DNA of 14,862 nt from Caldilineaceae bacterium (GCA_024643705.1 JAHEML010000010.1:1-14862), one strand, 5' to 3'; positions 1 through 7,625 are shown, counted from the first letter of the stretch. A program made the numbers and translations. Notes: generated by a model from the letters alone, not told the origin.

Positions 1-174
1 TCCCACACGATCTGATATTACACACAGGATTTTGTGCCCTTTGGGAAAAAGCGAACCAGTTCCAACTATCCGTTTACCTCTCATTACTTTCTGTTTGCGT
101 CGGGTTGCAGGCCATGATAGACTGTCATTGTTCAGATAACCACTAGCCTTTTTCACCGGCAGCAGTTTATACTC
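1..174. other. Intergenic leader before the LysM gene
   Basis: No gene is supported here on either strand. A weak sigma70-like pair on the + strand, TTGCGT at 95-100 and TAGACT at 118-123 with a 17-bp spacer, could serve the gene starting at 175, but each hexamer matches the consensus only partly and I do not call it as a promoter. The upstream neighbour lies outside the window. Confidence 0.4.
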
Positions 175-1422
175 ATGCGCCTCACCTGCCACGACTGCGG
201 CTCAACAATCTACATCTCGAACGAGGCCCCCAACTGCCCTGAATGCGGCGCTAAATTGGAAAGCCATTTGCGCGCTTTGGAATATGTGCGCGACTGCTAC
301 AGGCAGGCATCAGATGAGACGCTGGCAGGGAATGATGAACAGGCACTGCTCATTTTGGCCCAGGGGCTTTCATCAGTCAATGCGTCAGAATTGCACTTGC
401 TAGCGGCACTGATCCACCGCAAACAGGGGGAATACGACGGAATGCACCGGCATGTGGCGGCCATTCCCGTGGATGACCCCCTGCGACCCGAAGGCGAGTG
501 GCTGTTGCGTTCTCACCAACAGAAGCAACGGGCTGAACGGCAGGCACAAAAGGAGTACCAGCCGCCGGCACACGCGGGCAAAGCCACACGCCAACTCTCC
601 CCCGAATTTTACTCCGTGCCACCCACCCTGGATTCCCCCTTGCGCAGACGGTTGAGCTCACGGCGGCGCGGTTGGTGGATTGCTCTGCCCATCGCCGGAT
701 TGCTGGCCTTCCTTCTCTTACGTCAGCCTCTGGCGGATGGGTTGGCCCTGTTCGCCCCCAACCCAACCGGGCTAACCACCAACGCTCTTTCGGAGAAGAA
801 TGCGGCAGATACGGTGCCAACGTTGATCCCAACAACAATCCTGATTGTCGCACCGACCCCTGCGCCGACTCAGGTGCCCACCCAGCCCCTACTTGCTACC
901 AACGAACCGACAACTGCACCCACGCCCCCGCCTACAATGCCTCTACCGGCCCCGATTGTGGTAGCACCCAGCACCGAATCAGCACCAGCCGAACCACAAC
1001 CCATCGCTGCAATCAACGCAGCACTGGCCGATGCCATCGCGACTGCCGCTGTCAACCAGTTTAATTTGGCGTTCTATTTACAGCAGGCCAACCGAGGCGA
1101 TCTTGCCATCTTGCCGATCGTTGCCACCCTTCGGGAGGGTCGTTTAACGTTATCTGGGATTGTTCCGTTTACCTCCCACCGGCTGGAAACCATCGCCCTG
1201 GCCGAAGAAATGCCGGGCGTTGCCACAGTGGATGCCATCGATCTGGTGGTGCGCCTGCCTGAAGTCTACACGGTGCAAGACGGCGACACCCTCTGGACGA
1301 TTGCCTACTATCTCTACGGTGATGGAAGCCGTTGGGAGGATGTCTACGCCGCCAACGAAGCGCTGCTGGGCAACACAATTTTATTAGATGTCGGCATGGA
1401 GCTTCAAGTTTCAGAACGGTAG
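175..1422 (+). CDS. Zinc-ribbon / BON-like / LysM single-pass membrane protein
   Basis: A 415-residue protein of unknown function with a recognisable layout. Residues 5-24 form a zinc ribbon with CxxC pairs at C5/C8 and C21/C24. Residues about 35-110 are helical and TPR-like. A basic stretch (RRRLSSRRR, 158-166) precedes one membrane segment at about 167-182, which predicts a cytoplasmic N-terminus and an exported C-terminus. Residues about 210-275 are a Pro/Thr/Ala-rich linker, about 285-361 resemble a BON domain, and 364-412 are a clear LysM domain (YTVQDGDTLWTIA). BON plus LysM is the arrangement of E. coli Kbp (YgaU), while LysM alone binds peptidoglycan or similar polymers. It likely links the envelope to a cytoplasmic partner through the zinc ribbon; that is inference. 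The ATG at 175 places the zinc ribbon at the extreme N-terminus, as is usual, although no strong ribosome site precedes it. It is the first gene of a tight + strand run. Confidence 0.85.
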   Translation: MRLTCHDCGSTIYISNEAPNCPECGAKLESHLRALEYVRDCYRQASDETLAGNDEQALLILAQGLSSVNASELHLLAALIHRKQGEYDGMHRHVAAIPVDDPLRPEGEWLLRSHQQKQRAERQAQKEYQPPAHAGKATRQLSPEFYSVPPTLDSPLRRRLSSRRRGWWIALPIAGLLAFLLLRQPLADGLALFAPNPTGLTTNALSEKNAADTVPTLIPTTILIVAPTPAPTQVPTQPLLATNEPTTAPTPPPTMPLPAPIVVAPSTESAPAEPQPIAAINAALADAIATAAVNQFNLAFYLQQANRGDLAILPIVATLREGRLTLSGIVPFTSHRLETIALAEEMPGVATVDAIDLVVRLPEVYTVQDGDTLWTIAYYLYGDGSRWEDVYAANEALLGNTILLDVGMELQVSER

Positions 1423-1429
1423 TGATGCC

Positions 1430-1663
1430 ATGGCACGTTCGAAAGGAACCCAAAAGAAAAACAAGGCCCAGGCCGCGCATCGAGTGCGCGGCCTGATTCG
1501 TCTGCCTGATTGGTGGCAACGGCTTTCCCAGCGGCTGGATTGGGCTGGCCGGTTGGCCGAACGCTGGGAACCATCTTTCCATGTGGGATGGTTGGCTCTC
1601 ACGGCTGTGGCTTTTCCCCTGCTCCTCATCATCCTTGCCTTCCTGTTGACATGGTTCCGCTAA
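1430..1663 (+). CDS. Small tail-anchored membrane protein, unknown function
   Basis: A 77-residue protein I do not recognise. The N-terminal 50 residues are basic and hydrophilic (MARSKGTQKKNKAQ, then Trp/Arg-rich amphipathic segments such as LPDWWQRLSQRLDW). Residues about 53-75 form one membrane helix at the very C-terminus, ending in a short Arg tail, so it is predicted to be tail-anchored with the N-terminus in the cytoplasm. The reading frame extends upstream to an ATG at 1388, but that start would lie inside the LysM gene. The ATG at 1430, 7 bp after that gene's stop, gives a sensible basic N-terminus and is preferred. Its position directly behind the LysM membrane protein suggests co-transcription and perhaps a shared envelope role. 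Confidence 0.7.
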   Translation: MARSKGTQKKNKAQAAHRVRGLIRLPDWWQRLSQRLDWAGRLAERWEPSFHVGWLALTAVAFPLLLIILAFLLTWFR

Positions 1664-1666
1664 ACG

Positions 1667-2089
1667 ATGAGTCGCCTCTACCCCCTCCTTCGCCCCCTTT
1701 TTGCGGTGGTCTGGCGCATAGCCGGATGGAAACATAACGTGGAAAACGCACAGAAACAGATAATAAGGGCGGTGCTGGAATGGCCGGGGATCACCCAGCA
1801 ACCCCACCGCTTCGGTGGCATCGAATTTTGCATCGGTACCAGGGAGATCGGCCACATCCACGGCGACTGGCTAGTGGATATCCCCTTCCCCACAAAGGTG
1901 CGGGACGAAGTAGTGGCGGCGGGCCTGGCCGAGCCTCATCACATTTTGCCCAGAAGCGGTTGGATCAGCCGCTACCTGCGCAAACCGGATGATGTCCATA
2001 CCGCCGTCACCCTCCTGCGCCGCTCGTACGACATTGCCATCATTCAGCACAACAAACGCGGACTACCCACATCGTCCACAACCAGCTAG
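1667..2089 (+). CDS. Luciferase-domain (PF17648-like) protein
   Basis: A 140-residue protein resembling the small so-called luciferase domain family (PF17648, formerly grouped with DUF5519). Visible family features are the RFGG-x-EF block at about 48-54, the IGHIHGDWLVDIPFPTKVRD block at 61-80, which carries the conserved IGHxH-type histidines, and the LAEPHHILPRSGWISRYLR block at 87-105. The end, with VHTAVTLLRRSYDIA (110-124), is also typical. Despite the name, a light-emitting role is not expected; these are short proteins of unknown biochemical function in many soil and environmental bacteria. The ATG lies 3 bp after the stop of the 77-residue gene, so the two are probably translated from one message. 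The next gene starts 11 bp downstream. Family assignment is from motif memory and moderately sure. Confidence 0.75.
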   Translation: MSRLYPLLRPLFAVVWRIAGWKHNVENAQKQIIRAVLEWPGITQQPHRFGGIEFCIGTREIGHIHGDWLVDIPFPTKVRDEVVAAGLAEPHHILPRSGWISRYLRKPDDVHTAVTLLRRSYDIAIIQHNKRGLPTSSTTS

Positions 2090-2100
2090 AAAGAACTTTC

Positions 2101-2709
2101 ATGAAACTCGGTTCGATTGACCGCCGCTTGCTCACGGTTCTGCTTATTGTCTTTGTCAACATCCTGGGTTCGTCTCTCATTTTACCCATCTTGCCGCTCT
2201 ATGCCGAGCGCCAATTTCAGATGTCCCCCCAGACAATTGCTCTGCTGGTTTCATCCTTTTTTGCCGCCCAGTTTATTGCCGGTCCCTATTTGGGCCAATT
2301 GTCCGATCGCTATGGGCGCATTCCCATCCTGGTCGTGAGCCAGATCGGAACCGTGATCAGCTTTGTGATGATCGCTTTTGCGCCCAACACAACCTGGCTC
2401 TTCATCTCCCGCATCCTGGATGGCATCACCGGCGGCAATATCATTGTGGCCCAGGCCTACATCACCGATGTAACGCCACGGGAAAAACGCACAGAATCGC
2501 TGGGCTATGTCTTTGCCGCCTTTGGGTTAGGATTTATGTTTGGCCCTGCTCTGGGTGGTGTTTTGGCTGCGGCCTTTGGTATACGCGTGCCCTTTTTGCT
2601 GGCTGCGTTGGCTGCGTTGGCTGTCGTATTCATGACATGGCGCATGCTGGATGAGACTTTGACACCAGAGCAGCGCATGGCAGCCCGCAAGCGACGGGTG
2701 GCTCCATGA
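2101..2709 (+). CDS. MFS exporter, N-terminal half (TM1-6)
   Basis: A 202-residue N-terminal six-helix half of a major facilitator transporter of the drug:H+ antiporter (TetA/Bmr, DHA1) type, acting in the cytoplasmic membrane. MFS motif A is intact between TM2 and TM3 (GQLSDRYGRIPIL, 65-77). A motif-B-like stretch follows at RILDGITGGN (104-113), and an antiporter motif-C-like segment with GFMFGPALGG lies at 144-153. The half ends just after TM6 with DETLTPEQR and a basic tail, which in homologues is the central cytoplasmic loop. The reading frame stops at TGA 2707-2709, overlapping the ATG of the C-terminal half by 4 bp. Full-length relatives are about 400 residues in one chain. Either a single-base frameshift (biological or assembly) broke the gene, or the two halves are made separately by coupled translation. 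The substrate cannot be told. Confidence 0.8.
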   Translation: MKLGSIDRRLLTVLLIVFVNILGSSLILPILPLYAERQFQMSPQTIALLVSSFFAAQFIAGPYLGQLSDRYGRIPILVVSQIGTVISFVMIAFAPNTTWLFISRILDGITGGNIIVAQAYITDVTPREKRTESLGYVFAAFGLGFMFGPALGGVLAAAFGIRVPFLLAALAALAVVFMTWRMLDETLTPEQRMAARKRRVAP

Positions 2710-3323
2710 CGCCGAGTGCGGTACTGCGCAATGGCCCATTGCTTGCCATACTGGGCATTGCGTTTGTGGGCCAATTTTCGTTGGGGATGCTGCAATCGAC
2801 CTTTGCCCTCTATGGACAAGCCGTTCTCTTTCAAAACTACAGCGACGATGCGACCAACATTGGCGTTGGCCTTCTGCTGACATTTGTGGGGGCAAGCCAA
2901 TTCTTCACACAGACATGGCTGCTCCGCCGCCTGCTCAAGCGCTACCCAGAAACCTGGCTGGTGGTAGCTGGAACAGTCCTGCGGACCGTGGGAAGTCTCA
3001 TTTTTGCGATCATCACAACCCCATGGCTCGGCCCTTTCGGCTCTATCTTTTTTGCCATGGGCATCGGCATCATGATGCCCCCACTCCAGTCCCTGGCGAC
3101 GACCTCTGTGGACGACCAGGAAAGAGGGGGTGTTCTTGGCCTCTATCAGTCAGCCATCAATCTGTCCACCATTTTCAGCACTGCCATCGGTGGCTTCGTT
3201 TTCGACATCAATCCCACCTACCCCTATTGGCTGGGGGCTATCGTCTCTCTGCTGGTGGTGATCCCTGCATTGGGTCTGGTGCGCTGGCGGGCAGAGACAA
3301 CTCCAGCTACCAAGCCCCAATAG
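2706..3323 (+). CDS. MFS exporter, C-terminal half (TM7-12)
   Basis: A 205-residue protein carrying the second six membrane helices of the same MFS transporter as the preceding gene. It begins MTPSAVLRNGPLLAIL, which matches the end of the usual central loop and the start of TM7. It continues through hydrophobic segments with short basic loops (WLLRRLLKRYPE at about 76-87, equivalent to the motif-A-like loop between TM8 and TM9), then the conserved-looking IGIMMPPLQSLATTSVDDQERG (from about 120) and LGLYQSAINLSTIFSTAIGG. The start ATG at 2706 overlaps the stop of the first half (ATGA), and the frame differs by one base, so restoring one chain needs a one-base indel near 2690-2710. No other in-frame ATG near this junction gives a better start. 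It ends 6 bp from the stop of the convergent tupA gene. Confidence 0.8.
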   Translation: MTPSAVLRNGPLLAILGIAFVGQFSLGMLQSTFALYGQAVLFQNYSDDATNIGVGLLLTFVGASQFFTQTWLLRRLLKRYPETWLVVAGTVLRTVGSLIFAIITTPWLGPFGSIFFAMGIGIMMPPLQSLATTSVDDQERGGVLGLYQSAINLSTIFSTAIGGFVFDINPTYPYWLGAIVSLLVVIPALGLVRWRAETTPATKPQ

Positions 3324-3329
3324 GTGAAC

Positions 3330-4175
3330 TCATTGGCTGCGCTCCCGCCAGAGCTGCGAATCGGGCACAAAGAGGGGCTGACCAAACTCGGCCACGCCGA
3401 ATGCCTTGATCCGTTCTTGGGTTTGCACAGAAATCAGCCAATCGATGAATTGATTCGCTACTTGGTTGTTGATCTGCGGATTCTTGGCTGGGTTAACGGC
3501 AATGACTCCATAAGGGTTGAAAAGAATCGCATCCCCTTCTACCAATATTTCCAGGTGCGTCCCCTCCAGGGTGCGGGCCAAAAAGGTAGCCCGATCACTC
3601 AGAGTATAAGCCTTTTGCTCGTCGGCCATTGTCAGCACCGCGCCCATCCCCTGCCCCGCCGAAACATACCAACCCCCCACCGGATCGATCCCAGCCTTGG
3701 CCCACACCTGCTTCTCTTTGGTGTGGGTTCCCGAATCATCCCCGCGTGAGACGAAGGGAGCGCCTACCTGGGCAATCCGGGCAAAAGCGGCTGCGGCATC
3801 GCCCCCGCCGCCCACACCCGCGGGATCATCCGGCGGCCCAACAAGAACAAAATCGTTGTACATCACATCCTCCCGGCGCACGCCATGACCCGCCGCCATA
3901 AAGTCGTCCTCGCGGGCACGGGCGTGGACGAGCAGCACATCTGCATTGCCGTCTTCGCCCAGCTTCAACGCCTGACCTGTCCCCACCGCCACCACATCCA
4001 CAAACGCGCCGTGGCTTTGCTCAAAATCGGGCAGCAGAAAATCCAGCAGGCCCGAATCCCGGGTACTGGTCGTCGTCGCCAAGAGTAGCCGGGGAGCATC
4101 GGCCTGGGGTGGGGGCGGGGCAGCGCAACCCGCAAGGAAGACAAGAAAGGCGATAAAAATTGAAAGGTTTCGCAT
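3330..4175 (-). CDS. tupA: Tungstate ABC transporter substrate-binding lipoprotein
   Basis: A 281-residue extracytoplasmic tungstate-binding protein (TupA family, COG2998), presented to the TupBC importer. The start at 4175 is decided by a strong AGGAG 8 bp upstream and by the lipoprotein signal that follows (MRNLSIFIAFLVFLAG, then C17, an LAGC lipobox). The frame extends to an ATG at 4259, which would put 28 odd residues before the signal peptide and was rejected. The TupA signature TTTSTRDSGLLD lies at residues 34-45, the oxyanion-binding TTTS loop at the mature N-terminus. Further typical blocks are VAVGTGQAL, ADVLLVHAR, MYNDFVLVGP, SRGDDSGTHTKE and a late NPYGVIAVNP. The length is normal. 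It is the last gene of the tup operon, 80 bp behind tupC with a repeat hairpin between them. Molybdate as an additional ligand cannot be excluded, but the signature favours tungstate. Confidence 0.92.
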   Translation of the reverse strand: MRNLSIFIAFLVFLAGCAAPPPPQADAPRLLLATTTSTRDSGLLDFLLPDFEQSHGAFVDVVAVGTGQALKLGEDGNADVLLVHARAREDDFMAAGHGVRREDVMYNDFVLVGPPDDPAGVGGGGDAAAAFARIAQVGAPFVSRGDDSGTHTKEKQVWAKAGIDPVGGWYVSAGQGMGAVLTMADEQKAYTLSDRATFLARTLEGTHLEILVEGDAILFNPYGVIAVNPAKNPQINNQVANQFIDWLISVQTQERIKAFGVAEFGQPLFVPDSQLWRERSQ

Positions 4176-4203
4176 TCTCAAATCTCCTACAAGAAGAGTG
4201 AAC

Positions 4204-4254
4204 CACAAAGGCACGAAGACACGAAGGAGGAAAGCAGTTCTTTGTGTCTTTGTG
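4204..4254. repeat. Inverted repeat built from 8-bp units between tupC and tupA
   Basis: The left arm CACAAAGGCACGAAG (4204-4218) and right arm CTTTGTGTCTTTGTG (4240-4254) are complementary at 13 of 15 positions. The two exceptions are G-T pairs in the + strand and C-A in the - strand transcript. The loop is 21 bases. The left side is itself three 8-bp tandem units (CACAAAGG, CACGAAGA, CACGAAGG at 4204-4227), and the right side holds two more in inverse orientation. It fills most of the 80-bp gap between tupC and tupA. As an RNA hairpin it could tune expression of the binding protein relative to the transporter; there is no T-tract. I recall similar accacaaag/cacgaag strings dispersed in many environmental genomes. 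Confidence 0.7.
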
Positions 4255-4255
4255 A

Positions 4256-4987
4256 TCAATAAACCATCTCCCCCCGCACAAATGCTGCCGTGCGTGGGTC
4301 GACTGGGTGCTCGAAAAATGCGTCCGTATCCCCCACCTCGACCAAGCGGCCATCCAGCATCAAAGCCACCCGATCCCCCATCCGCCGGGCCTGGAATAGG
4401 TTATGGGTGACGAAGACAACGGTGGTTCCCTGTTCGCGGCACATCTGCGCCACGGCCTGTTCGATCAGCGCCACATTGGCCGGGTCCAGATTGGCTGTCG
4501 GTTCATCCAGTAGCAGCACATCCGGGTGTAAGACAAGGGCACGGGCCAAGGCCACCCGTTGCGCTTCGCCGCCAGAAAGAGATCGGGCCTTCTCCCCAGC
4601 CAAGTGGGAAAGCCCCACCGCGTCCAGAATCTTTGCCACAACCGCCTGGGTATTTCGTTGCCCCCGCAACCCCAGCCCATAGGCCACATTGGCCGCCACC
4701 GTGCGTTTGAGCAGCACAGGCCGTTGAAAGACAGTTGTGATCCGGCGCAGCACAGCCAGGGGTGCGTCGTCGCCCCCGACGATGGTCTGCCCGCCAAAGC
4801 TGATTGTACCTGTCGCTGCTGGTTCCAAAAAATTGAGCAGGCGCAACAGGGTACTTTTGCCTGCACCGCTCGGCCCCACCACAGCCAGGGTCTCGCCCCG
4901 CCGAATCGTTAGATCGTCCACAGCCAAAACTGTGCGCCGCCCGTATGCTTTGGTCACGCCGCTGAGGGCATACAAAATCTCATTCAT
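4256..4987 (-). CDS. tupC: Tungstate ABC transporter ATP-binding protein
   Basis: A 243-residue cytoplasmic ATPase that powers tungstate import with TupB. All ABC motifs are present: Walker A GPSGAGKST (38-46), Q-loop Q88 in VFQRPVLL, signature LSGGE (137-141), Walker B VLLLDEP (157-163) and H-loop H195 in VTHN. VFQRPVLLKRTVAANVAYGL matches the tungstate/molybdate/phosphate importer subgroup. There is no C-terminal regulatory (TOBE) domain, which fits TupC better than ModC. Its ATG overlaps the stop of tupB by 4 bp (ATGA at 4984-4987), indicating translational coupling. The family is unambiguous; the substrate is assigned from the neighbouring TupA and MoeA genes. Confidence 0.9.
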   Translation of the reverse strand: MNEILYALSGVTKAYGRRTVLAVDDLTIRRGETLAVVGPSGAGKSTLLRLLNFLEPAATGTISFGGQTIVGGDDAPLAVLRRITTVFQRPVLLKRTVAANVAYGLGLRGQRNTQAVVAKILDAVGLSHLAGEKARSLSGGEAQRVALARALVLHPDVLLLDEPTANLDPANVALIEQAVAQMCREQGTTVVFVTHNLFQARRMGDRVALMLDGRLVEVGDTDAFFEHPVDPRTAAFVRGEMVY

Positions 4988-5652
4988 GGGTCAAAGGAGC
5001 GCCCCTGCAAGTAGACAATCAGAAAATTGGCAGAAAAAGCCAGCCCCAACAGCACCAGGCTCAGGGCAATCGCCAGATCGAAATTGCCTTTACCCGTTTC
5101 CAACACAATCGCCGTCGTCAAAACCCGGGTGCGGTGTTCGATGTTTCCGCCCACGATCATCACCGCGCCCACCTCGGAAATAATGCCTCCAAAGCCCGCA
5201 GCAACCGCAGCAACCACTCCCCCTCTGGCCTCTTCCAGCACAGCCCAGGTGGCTTGCCAATGGGACGCACCCAGCGCCCGCACCTGGACGCGTAGAGCCG
5301 GGTCTACGCCGCCCACTGCCGCCATTGTAAAGCCTGCCACCAACGGGAAAGCCAGAATCGTCTGGGCCAAAATCATTGCTTGGGGGGTAAATAGCGAGGG
5401 GATAAATGGCAGAGCCAGCCCACCCAACGGCCCATTGCGCGAGAGCAACAGATAGACAAAGAGGCCGATCACCACCGGTGGGAAGGCCATGCCCGTGTAG
5501 ACTGCGGCCACGGCCAGCCGTCTGCCGGGGAAACGGCGCAACCCCAATAGCAGACCAGCAGGGATGCCCAGAAGGACGCTGAGCAACAATGCAAAACCGG
5601 AGACGCGCAAAGAAAGCAGAACAATTTCGAGCAAGGCAGCATCGAGACTCAC
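4984..5652 (-). CDS. tupB: Tungstate ABC transporter permease
   Basis: A 222-residue integral membrane protein with five or six predicted helices, forming the tungstate channel as a homodimer. The start MSLDAALLEIVLLSLRVSG is typical of TupB. The cytoplasmic EAA loop that docks on the ATPase is RALGASHWQATWAVLEEARG (125-144). It is followed by GFGGIISEVGAVMIVGGN (153-170), the conserved segment of this permease class, and by NIEHRTRVLTTAIVLETGKG, which is characteristic of TupB. Length is normal for the family (about 220-235). The start overlaps the stop of the moeA-PBP gene by 4 bp (5649-5652) and its stop overlaps the tupC start by 4 bp, so the three are co-translated. That tight link to a MoeA fusion supports a role in metal-cofactor supply. 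Confidence 0.9.
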   Translation of the reverse strand: MSLDAALLEIVLLSLRVSGFALLLSVLLGIPAGLLLGLRRFPGRRLAVAAVYTGMAFPPVVIGLFVYLLLSRNGPLGGLALPFIPSLFTPQAMILAQTILAFPLVAGFTMAAVGGVDPALRVQVRALGASHWQATWAVLEEARGGVVAAVAAGFGGIISEVGAVMIVGGNIEHRTRVLTTAIVLETGKGNFDLAIALSLVLLGLAFSANFLIVYLQGRSFDP

Positions 5653-7625
5653 AGTTCTGCCAGCACCTCGCCCATCTGTGCAGTGCCGTAGCCGCCCAAT
5701 GCTTCGATCGCAGCCAAAAAGCGCGCATCCCGTCCGCGAATCAGGGCCAGCAGCGGGGCCAACAATTCGCTCTCAACCTGTTCCACTGGAACCACCAGAT
5801 CATAGCGTTCATCGAAAAGGGGTACAAAATCCAGTTCCAGGGCACGGGCTGCGGCCAGAATGCCCAAGCCGCAATCCGCTGCTCCGCTCTTCACCGCCGC
5901 GGCCACAGCCAAATGAGTATATTCGGTGCGCTCGTAGCCGGTAATCTGGCGGGGGTTCAGCCCTTTTTGCTTCAACGCGTAGTCGAGCAGCACTCGGGTT
6001 CCCGCACCCCGTTGCCGGTTGACAAAGCCCACATCATCCCGCAGCAGATCATCCAGAGACTGGATCGCCCTCGGATTGCCTTTGGGAACAATCAGCCCCT
6101 GGCTGCGGTTGACGAAGCCGAGCAGAACCACCCGCACGCCGTGGGGTGTGAGCAGACGGCGGATCGAATCCACGTTGTAGTCGCCCGTTGCCTCATCCAG
6201 CAGATGAGAACCGGCCAAATGGGCCTCGCCCCGTTGTAAAGCCAACAGCCCGCTCAAGCTGCCCACATGGGCCGAGGAGAGGGTGCGCCGGGGATGGCCC
6301 TGGCGCAGGCGATCCGCCAGCAGGTCTAGGGTCATGTCGTGGCTGCCGATGACGACGATTGTGCTGTCGATGGTGGCAAGTGGGCGCATCAGCTCGACTG
6401 TCACCGTTTCACCTGCGTTGTGGCCTTCCGAAAAGCGGGGAATCTGTACGATTCCATCGGCTTTCACCAGGGACATCAGCACACCCGCGCCCCCGGCCAG
6501 GGGTGTTGCTACCAGCCGGTCGCCCACCTTGCCCAGTGTCACTCGCAAAAAATGATCCTCGCCCATGGGCGAAAGGACTTTGCGGGTGAGCGTCGCCTGG
6601 GTGGTGGGCTTTTCTGGCACGTCCAATCCCTGCCAGCGGTAAAGCAGGGGCTTCACCAGCAGATCGAAGGTCATGGCAGCAGAGACGGGATAGCCGGGGA
6701 TGCCCACCAGCACTTTGCTCTTGCCGGATTTCAGGTGAGCCACACCCAGTACAACCGGATGGCCGGGCCGAATGGCGATGCCGTGCACCCGCAATTCGCC
6801 CAGTTCCTGCACAATGGCAGATGTGTAATCCTCCGAGCCAGCCGACGAACCAGCGTTGATGGCGACCAGATCGTGGCTTTCCAGCGCTCCGGCCACGGCG
6901 TCGCGAATGGCGGCGTAGTTGTCGCGCACAATGGGCAGGCGGGTGACAACACAGCCCGCTTCTTCGGCCTGTGCCCCCAGCATCAGGGAGTTGTATTCCA
7001 CAATATCGCCTGGTTGTAATTCGCTGCCGATTGTCACCAGCTCTGTGCCTGTGGGCAAAATTGCCACCCGTGGTCGCCGATACACAACAACTTCTGTGTG
7101 TCCGCTGCCCGCCATCGCGCCCAAATCTTGCGGGCGCAGTTTGTGGTTGGCGGGCAAAACCAACTCCGACGCCACCATATCCTCGCCCATAGGCCGCACG
7201 TAGCTCCACGGCGCAGAGGAGGCCAGAATTTCGATGTACTCCACCCCATCCTGGGTCAGCGGTTGGGTCTGCTCGATCATCACCACTGCGTTCATACCCG
7301 CGGGCAAGGGATCGCCCGTATCAACGGCAATGGCCTGCTCGCCCAGACGCAGGAGCAGCGGGCTGGTTTCGGTCGCGCCCCGAGTCTCTTCGCTGCGCAC
7401 CGCATAGCCATCCATGGCCGCGGCGTGATAATGGGGCGATGAGATGCGCGCCCAGACCGGCCCGGCAGTCACCCGTCCCAGCGCGGCCGCAAGGGGAATG
7501 GTCTCGGTGTCCAGGGGGGCGAGCAGGCCAGCCGCATCCAAAGCCGCATGCCAGTCGGCAATGGCTTCGTCCAGGGGTACATCGTGGAGGTAGATATTGC
7601 GTTCGTGGTTGTGATCGTTTGGCAT
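5649..7625 (-). CDS. MoeA / periplasmic-binding-like domain fusion (molybdopterin metal insertion)
   Basis: A 658-residue two-part protein. Residues 1 to about 415 are a complete MoeA, which inserts molybdate or tungstate into adenylylated molybdopterin. Visible MoeA marks are AAMDGYAV (69-76, with the conserved Asp), VDTGDPLPAGMNAVVMIEQ (101-119), MPT-binding NAGSSAGSEDYT (257-268), IRPGHPVVLG (285-294) and GIPGYPVSAAMTF (308-320), then a C-terminal beta domain. Residues about 420-650 are a PBP-like (COG1910, LysR-substrate/ModA-like) domain: IVVIGSHDMTLDLLADRL, GSLSGLLALQRGEAHLAGSH, VNRQRGAGTRVLLDYAL and GAADCGLGILAAARALELDF. The fusion is known in archaea and some bacteria; the PBP part may sense or deliver the oxyanion, which is inference. 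It is translationally coupled to tupB. The ATG at 7625 lacks a clear ribosome site. A second, plain moeA lies just upstream. Confidence 0.9.
   Translation of the reverse strand: MPNDHNHERNIYLHDVPLDEAIADWHAALDAAGLLAPLDTETIPLAAALGRVTAGPVWARISSPHYHAAAMDGYAVRSEETRGATETSPLLLRLGEQAIAVDTGDPLPAGMNAVVMIEQTQPLTQDGVEYIEILASSAPWSYVRPMGEDMVASELVLPANHKLRPQDLGAMAGSGHTEVVVYRRPRVAILPTGTELVTIGSELQPGDIVEYNSLMLGAQAEEAGCVVTRLPIVRDNYAAIRDAVAGALESHDLVAINAGSSAGSEDYTSAIVQELGELRVHGIAIRPGHPVVLGVAHLKSGKSKVLVGIPGYPVSAAMTFDLLVKPLLYRWQGLDVPEKPTTQATLTRKVLSPMGEDHFLRVTLGKVGDRLVATPLAGGAGVLMSLVKADGIVQIPRFSEGHNAGETVTVELMRPLATIDSTIVVIGSHDMTLDLLADRLRQGHPRRTLSSAHVGSLSGLLALQRGEAHLAGSHLLDEATGDYNVDSIRRLLTPHGVRVVLLGFVNRSQGLIVPKGNPRAIQSLDDLLRDDVGFVNRQRGAGTRVLLDYALKQKGLNPRQITGYERTEYTHLAVAAAVKSGAADCGLGILAAARALELDFVPLFDERYDLVVPVEQVESELLAPLLALIRGRDARFLAAIEALGGYGTAQMGEVLAEL

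Noticed and set aside
4176..4259. Upstream extension of tupA to the ATG at 4259
   Set aside because: It would place 28 residues encoded by a repeat hairpin before a perfect lipoprotein signal; the AGGAG site belongs to the start at 4175.
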